NCBI RefSeq assembly: GCF_015624505.1 | Contig: NZ_CP061379.1 | Span: 2,914,001-2,978,000, forward strand | DNA: 64,000 bases | Reading direction: 5' to 3' | Source of the DNA: Bradyrhizobium commune | GTDB lineage: Bacteria > Pseudomonadota > Alphaproteobacteria > Rhizobiales > Xanthobacteraceae | In this document: positions 61,987-64,000 of the stretch, in pieces | How positions within the stretch are numbered: position 1 is the stretch's first letter | How the letters are laid out: every line of letters starts with the position of its first letter | Notes under the pieces: model-generated | What the model saw: only the letters and a program-made list of their open reading frames with translations | What the model was told of the DNA's origin: nothing | Database searches by the model: none | Position numbers and translations under genes: made by a program

Positions 61987-62442
61987 TCAGCCCTGCGCGT
62001 CGGCCGGCTGCTTGGCCCTCGCCTCGATCTGGCCGATCGCGTCGACCACGGCATCGAAGGTCAGAAGCGTCGAGGCGTGGCGCGCCTTGTAGTCGCGGAC
62101 CGGCTCGAGGAATTTGATCTCTTCCCATTTTCCTTGAGGAGGCGCGCCGTTCTCCTTGAGCATCTTGCGAACGGTTTCGCGTAACTCACGGAGTTCGCTC
62201 GCGGTCGAGCCAACGACGTGACTTGCCATAATGGATGAAGACGCTTGCCCGAGCGCGCAGGCCTTCACGTCATGCGCGAAGTCGGTGACGGTGTCGCCAT
62301 CCATCTTGAGGTCGATCTTCACGGTCGAGCCGCACAACTTGGAATGGGCGGTGGCGGTTGCATCGGGGTCGGGCAGCCGCCCGAGGCGCGGAATATTCCC
62401 GGCCAGCTCAATGATCCGCTTGTTATAGATGTCGTTCAGCAT
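61987..62442 (-). CDS. IscU/SufU-like iron-sulfur scaffold protein, third cysteine replaced
   Basis: A 151-residue protein of the NifU-N/IscU family. Two of the three conserved cluster-ligand cysteines are present: C37 (KLCGSTV) and C62 (KACALGQASSSIM). The third, expected in a (K/R)CATL-like stretch, is replaced: RHAST with H122 stands at that place. Whether it builds clusters or has another metal role is unknown. It is divergent from folE, and such IscU-like genes often neighbour folE in rhizobia. Confidence 0.85.
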   Translation of the reverse strand: MLNDIYNKRIIELAGNIPRLGRLPDPDATATAHSKLCGSTVKIDLKMDGDTVTDFAHDVKACALGQASSSIMASHVVGSTASELRELRETVRKMLKENGAPPQGKWEEIKFLEPVRDYKARHASTLLTFDAVVDAIGQIEARAKQPADAQG

Positions 62443-62666
62443 GCGATGGAGTCCAGCACTTACCTACCGGATCGGCCTTGGCGGGCGCCGTCCACGGTCC
62501 TATATAGGGTCGGAACGGGTGGAAAAACAGTCCGGTCGCCAGAGCCAAACGGCCGGCGTTATGACCGCGGACCTTTTCACCAAAACTGTTCTGTTCAGGC
62601 GTCCGGCGGCTTGCCGCCCCGTCTGCCGGTGACACTCCGGCCGCAAGGCCGTCGAACGGAGAAGAT

Positions 62667-63356
62667 ATGGACGCTGCAATCAAATCCATCCGCTCCAGCA
62701 AGTCCTCCGACCGGCAGCCCGAGAGCCGCCCGGCCGAGCTTGATCCTGCCGAATTCCTCGCGGCCGCCGTCCGCGCCGACCAGCCGCGCCCCGCGCGTGC
62801 CGAGGCGGAAGCTGCGGTAAAGACGCTGCTCGCCTATATCGGCGAGAACACCGAGCGCGAGGGCCTGCTCGACACCCCGCGCCGCGTGGTCGAGGCCTTC
62901 GACGAGCTCTATCAGGGCTACCACCAGTGCCCGGCCGAGGTGCTCGACCGCACCTTTGGCGAGACCGCCGGCTATGACGACTTCGTTCTGGTGCGTGACA
63001 TCGAGTTCACCTCGCAGTGCGAGCATCACATGATGCCGTTCTACGGCAAGGCGCACATCGCCTATACGCCGGTGGAGCGCGTGGTCGGTCTGTCCAAGCT
63101 CGCGCGCCTGACCGATATCTTCGCCCGCAGGCTCCAGACCCAGGAGCATCTGACGGCGCAGATCGCGGCCGCGATCGACGAGATCCTGAAGCCGCGTGGC
63201 GTTGCCGTGCTGATCGAGGCCGAGCATACCTGCATGTCGGTGCGAGGCGTCGCCAAGCATGGTGCCTCCACATTCACCAGCCGCTTCACCGGCATGTTCC
63301 GCGACAATCCGGCGGAGCAGGCCCGCTTCCTGTCCCTGGTGCGAGGCACGCGCTGA
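62667..63356 (+). CDS. folE: GTP cyclohydrolase I
   Basis: FolE converts GTP to 7,8-dihydroneopterin triphosphate, the first step of folate (and tetrahydrobiopterin) synthesis. The 229-residue protein has a variable N terminus (about 1-45) and the type IA core. Zinc ligands are C118 and H121 ([10 protein letters not shown]) and C189 (EHTCMSVRG). The ATG follows AAGATA without a strong ribosome site, but no other conserved start exists. hisI begins 26 bp later, so the pair may be co-transcribed. Confidence 0.95.
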   Translation: MDAAIKSIRSSKSSDRQPESRPAELDPAEFLAAAVRADQPRPARAEAEAAVKTLLAYIGENTEREGLLDTPRRVVEAFDELYQGYHQCPAEVLDRTFGETAGYDDFVLVRDIEFTSQCEHHMMPFYGKAHIAYTPVERVVGLSKLARLTDIFARRLQTQEHLTAQIAAAIDEILKPRGVAVLIEAEHTCMSVRGVAKHGASTFTSRFTGMFRDNPAEQARFLSLVRGTR

Positions 63357-63382
63357 CCTCGCAATTGAATTGGCGAGGACCT

Positions 63383-63805
63383 GTGTCCACTCACTCCCAT
63401 GAGATCGAGGAAGGGCTTTCCTTCCAGCCCCGGTTCGATTCGGCCGGCCTCGTCACTTGCGTGGCGACCGACGTCGCAACCGGCGACGTGCTGATGGTCG
63501 CTCATATGAACGACGAGGCGCTGCGCAAGACCATTGCGACGGGCGAAGCCTGGTACTTCAGCCGTTCGCGCAATGCCTTGTGGCGAAAAGGTGAGACGTC
63601 AGGTCAGACCCAGCGCGTGGTCGAGATCCGCACCGATTGCGACCAGGACGCCGTCTGGCTGCGCGTCGAGCAGATCGGCGCGGCCTGCCACACCGGCCGC
63701 CGGTCGTGCTTCTACCGCAAGGTCGAGGCCGAGGGCGGCGGGGCGAAGCTTGTGTTGGTCGACGCCGAGCGGCTGTTCGATCCCGGCGACGTCTATCAGA
63801 AGTAG
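63383..63805 (+). CDS. hisI: Phosphoribosyl-AMP cyclohydrolase
   Basis: HisI opens the adenine ring of phosphoribosyl-AMP, the third step of histidine synthesis. The 140-residue stand-alone enzyme has [36 protein letters not shown] and the metal site [12 protein letters not shown] with [11 protein letters not shown]. The start is GTG 63383 with GGCGAGGA upstream. Fusion to the pyrophosphohydrolase HisE, found in many bacteria, is absent as usual in alphaproteobacteria. A palindromic repeat follows the stop. Confidence 0.95.
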   Translation: MSTHSHEIEEGLSFQPRFDSAGLVTCVATDVATGDVLMVAHMNDEALRKTIATGEAWYFSRSRNALWRKGETSGQTQRVVEIRTDCDQDAVWLRVEQIGAACHTGRRSCFYRKVEAEGGGAKLVLVDAERLFDPGDVYQK

Positions 63806-63811
63806 CAGGCT

Positions 63812-63849
63812 GTCATTCCGGGCTTGCGCTTCGCGCGCCCCGGAATGAC
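63812..63849. repeat. Palindromic repeat after hisI, probable terminator
   Basis: GTCATTCCGGG (63812-63822) pairs with CCCGGAATGAC (63838-63848) around a GC-rich loop. The unit is a dispersed Bradyrhizobium repeat; as a hairpin just after hisI it may stop or protect the transcript. Confidence 0.65.
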
Positions 63850-63957
63850 GGCGGGCGCCGAATTAACCCCGCATTAACCATACCTGTCCCAGGTTGGCAC
63901 GACAGGGCGCCGAATTGCCGGCGCCGCTCAACGCCGCGCGGGCCGGGCAATTCCATC

Positions 63958-64000
63958 ATGTCGGTCGACAATTCCAGTGCCACGCAGACCGCCGCAACTG
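63958..64000 (+). CDS. Start of a further gene (3' end outside window)
   Basis: ATG 63958 opens a frame MSVDNSSATQTAAT that stays open to the window edge. The 14 residues give no function. The GC-rich, hairpin-containing stretch before it (63850-63957) shows CTGTCCCAGGTTGG and AATTAACC, consistent with a promoter region. Confidence 0.4.
   Translation, partial: MSVDNSSATQTAAT

Overview
The window is a GC-rich alphaproteobacterial chromosome segment, most likely from Bradyrhizobium or a close relative. The evidence is the proteins (a DUF3126 protein, a PAS_5 protein, a bacterial transglutaminase-like cysteine peptidase, an IscU-like protein beside folE and hisI) and several families of intergenic palindromic repeats that I recognise as typical of Bradyrhizobium. 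No rRNA, tRNA, CRISPR array, insertion sequence or phage gene was seen. Coding is dense and mostly housekeeping or ordinary accessory; the first and last genes are cut by the window edges.

Layout. 1-10.4 kb: end of a small NTF2-like gene, an alpha/beta hydrolase split from its export leader by a frameshift, a polytopic membrane protein, serine acetyltransferase cysE, DUF3126, repeats, a gamma-carbonic anhydrase, a HAMP/PAS sensor with no output domain, and small secreted or membrane proteins. 10.5-16.4 kb: a five-gene operon (ATPase, Tat-type binding protein, two permeases, Asp/Glu/hydantoin racemase) with a divergent GntR/FCD regulator. 16.9-21.1 kb: a decayed glutaminase followed by a 14-TM MFS transporter, an HdeD-like protein and a secreted amidohydrolase. 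21-31 kb: methyltransferase, cysteine peptidase, tandem-PilZ protein, MFS transporter, GNAT, desaturase, zinc dehydrogenase, an orphan ABC binding protein, a cupin and a Cys-cluster protein.

31-42 kb: DEAD-box RNA helicase of the DbpA type, a protein ending in a 17-glycine run, a second GNAT, a COG4315 protein, cupin and PAS_5 proteins, then a structured leader ending in a strong terminator in front of a rhomboid protease, followed by a CBS protein, a patatin phospholipase, and a LysR regulator divergent from an aldo/keto reductase. 42.2-43.7 kb is a gene-poor stretch of dispersed repeats. 43.7-51 kb: a PAS-GGDEF-EAL protein, a serine hydrolase, a nitroreductase, a HigBA-type toxin-antitoxin pair with an operator-like palindrome, and thrS.

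51-64 kb: small secreted proteins, a GrlR-like protein, an alpha/beta hydrolase, an APC permease coupled to a secreted protein, an XRE-cupin regulator divergent from an MHS transporter-MOSC-reductase operon, a small membrane protein behind a sequence matching the EcfG general-stress promoter, yidD, a ClpP-like periplasmic protein, an IscU-like protein lacking the third ligand cysteine, folE and hisI.

No unmistakably new multi-gene system was found. The observations most worth following are the candidate RNA/attenuator upstream of the rhomboid gene, the degraded glutaminase in an acid-stress-like cluster, the EcfG-like promoter, the output-less sensor, the in-frame MFS remnant behind the GNAT gene, and the altered IscU-like protein.
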